This document shows, piece by piece, positions 63,392 through 64,000 of a stretch of DNA of 64,000 nucleotides; positions within the stretch are counted from its first letter, which is position 1, and each line of letters opens with the position of its first letter. The translations under genes were made by a program, and so were the position numbers. A model generated the notes under the pieces. The model worked only from the letters and a program-made list of their open reading frames with translations. It searched no databases and had not been told where the DNA came from. Source of the stretch: Sphingobium sp. B2D3C (GTDB lineage Bacteria; Pseudomonadota; Alphaproteobacteria; Sphingomonadales; Sphingomonadaceae). The DNA lies in NCBI RefSeq assembly GCF_025961835.1, contig NZ_JAOQOK010000001.1:310001-374000 (forward strand), written 5' to 3'.

Positions 63392-64000
63392 GGAACGATC
63401 ACCGTGTCGCCGGTCTGGATCTGGGGAATGGCGCGGGCAGCCTCTTCGGAAAGATTGCCCTTCATCGCGCCGCCGAGCCGGAAGCGCAGCGCCGACAGCT
63501 CATTGCCGTTCTTGCGGATGATGGTGACGTTATCGAGATTGGCGAACTCGTCCGGTCCACCGGCCATGGCGATGGCCTCGACCAGGTTCACATAGCGACC
63601 CGGGGTGAACGAGCTGGGGCCGCGGACCCGGCCCACCACCGAGAAGGTGAAGCCCGACGGCGTCTCGACCGAGACGGTCACCTGCGGGGGCTCGCCCCGA
63701 TATTGGCTGGCCAATCCGTTCGAGATCGCGGTCTGGACCTGCTCGGGCAGCATGCCCTGCGCGACGATGCGGCCGACCAGCGGGAAGGAGAAGCTGCCAT
63801 CCGGCAGCACGCGGATCGAGCGCTGCAGACGCTCTTCACCCCACACATAAACCTCGATCTGGTCGCCGGGGTTAATTGTATAGGGCCGGGCGACCTGATT
63901 GGATGCACCGCCTGCCGCAGCGGCATTCTGCTGCGCCATCGCTGGCAGCGTTGCGACGGCGGCAAGAAGGCCCGCCATGGACCATGAAATTACGGGAAAC
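63388..64000 (-). CDS. Wza/GumB-like polysaccharide export protein, 5' end outside window
   Basis: Outer-membrane export protein with a Poly_export domain (YTINPGDQIEVYVWGEERLQRSIRVLPDGSFSFPLVGRIVAQG) and an SLBB-type domain (SGFTFSVVGRVRGPSSFTPGRYVNLVEAIAMAGGPDEFANLDNVTIIR). The reading frame stays open through base 64000, so the real start may lie beyond the edge; a start at 63978 would give 196 residues but a signal peptide lacking a charged N-terminus. It forms the channel that moves polysaccharide across the outer membrane. It is the first of four overlapping or adjacent export genes. Confidence 0.92.
   Translation of the reverse strand, partial: FPVISWSMAGLLAAVATLPAMAQQNAAAAGGASNQVARPYTINPGDQIEVYVWGEERLQRSIRVLPDGSFSFPLVGRIVAQGMLPEQVQTAISNGLASQYRGEPPQVTVSVETPSGFTFSVVGRVRGPSSFTPGRYVNLVEAIAMAGGPDEFANLDNVTIIRKNGNELSALRFRLGGAMKGNLSEEAARAIPQIQTGDTVIVP

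Noticed and set aside
53196..64000. Whether the EPS region is a horizontally acquired island
   Set aside because: No integrase, tRNA edge or change in coding style is visible; the genes are typical of the group.

Overview
The window looks like a chromosomal segment of a sphingomonad (Alphaproteobacteria, Sphingomonadales). The evidence is the GC-rich coding sequence with ATGA-type gene overlaps, two large TonB-dependent receptors, a PQQ alcohol dehydrogenase, a carotenoid/lignostilbene-type oxygenase, a PEPxxWA-CTERM protein, a probable XrtV accessory protein, and a UDP-glucuronate plus dTDP-rhamnose exopolysaccharide locus. I see no prophage, transposase, rRNA, convincing tRNA or CRISPR array. 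The assignment rests on gene content and protein style, not on a search.

Layout. 1-1.24 kb: 5' part of dxs and a Zur-like Fur regulator. 1.7-8.2 kb: an uptake/oxidation module of TonB receptor, periplasmic PQQ/cytochrome c alcohol dehydrogenase and secreted esterase. 8.4-10.9 kb: ahpC-ahpF. 11-13.5 kb: a TbpB-like lipoprotein beside a Slam-type (DUF560) outer-membrane translocon. 13.6-17.1 kb: M3 oligopeptidase, then a coupled pair of GntA/YcgG-like haem N-hydroxylase homologue and DUF1989 protein. 17.3-20.4 kb: a small helical protein and a cyanide-insensitive-type bd oxidase (cydAB) with a 40-residue DUF2474 protein. 20.6-30.5 kb: an accessory catabolic block with TonB receptor, AraC and MarR regulators, DUF8021-like protein, Tat-exported carboxylesterase, a very small Tat-exported protein, carotenoid oxygenase and an exported NTF2-like protein.

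30.7-37.4 kb: HAD phosphatase, small membrane protein, ATP12 chaperone, lone ABC ATPase, PEP-CTERM protein, nadB and a beta-lactamase-fold serine hydrolase. 37.5-40.1 kb: two family-2 glycosyltransferases and a hexapeptide acetyltransferase. 40.2-49.97 kb: housekeeping genes (argD, argF, acyltransferase 3, hslO, queC, queE, lipB, hemF, trmL). 50.3-53 kb: petABC (bc1 complex). 53.2-64 kb: exopolysaccharide supply and export: galU, ugd, XrtV accessory protein, rmlACDB, then on the minus strand Wza-like export protein, outer-membrane barrel, Wzz/GumC-like co-polymerase and tyrosine kinase.

How the genes work together. GalU makes UDP-glucose, Ugd oxidises it to UDP-glucuronate, and RmlACDB makes dTDP-rhamnose. 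These feed glycosyltransferases such as those at 37.5-39.6 kb and the export machinery at 60-64 kb. The two TonB receptors sit next to periplasmic enzymes, which suggests capture and first-step processing of complex organic substrates. Intergenic regions carry palindromic repeats (9.1, 17.1, 25.5, 45.1, 59.5-59.8 kb) and several clear hairpin terminators.
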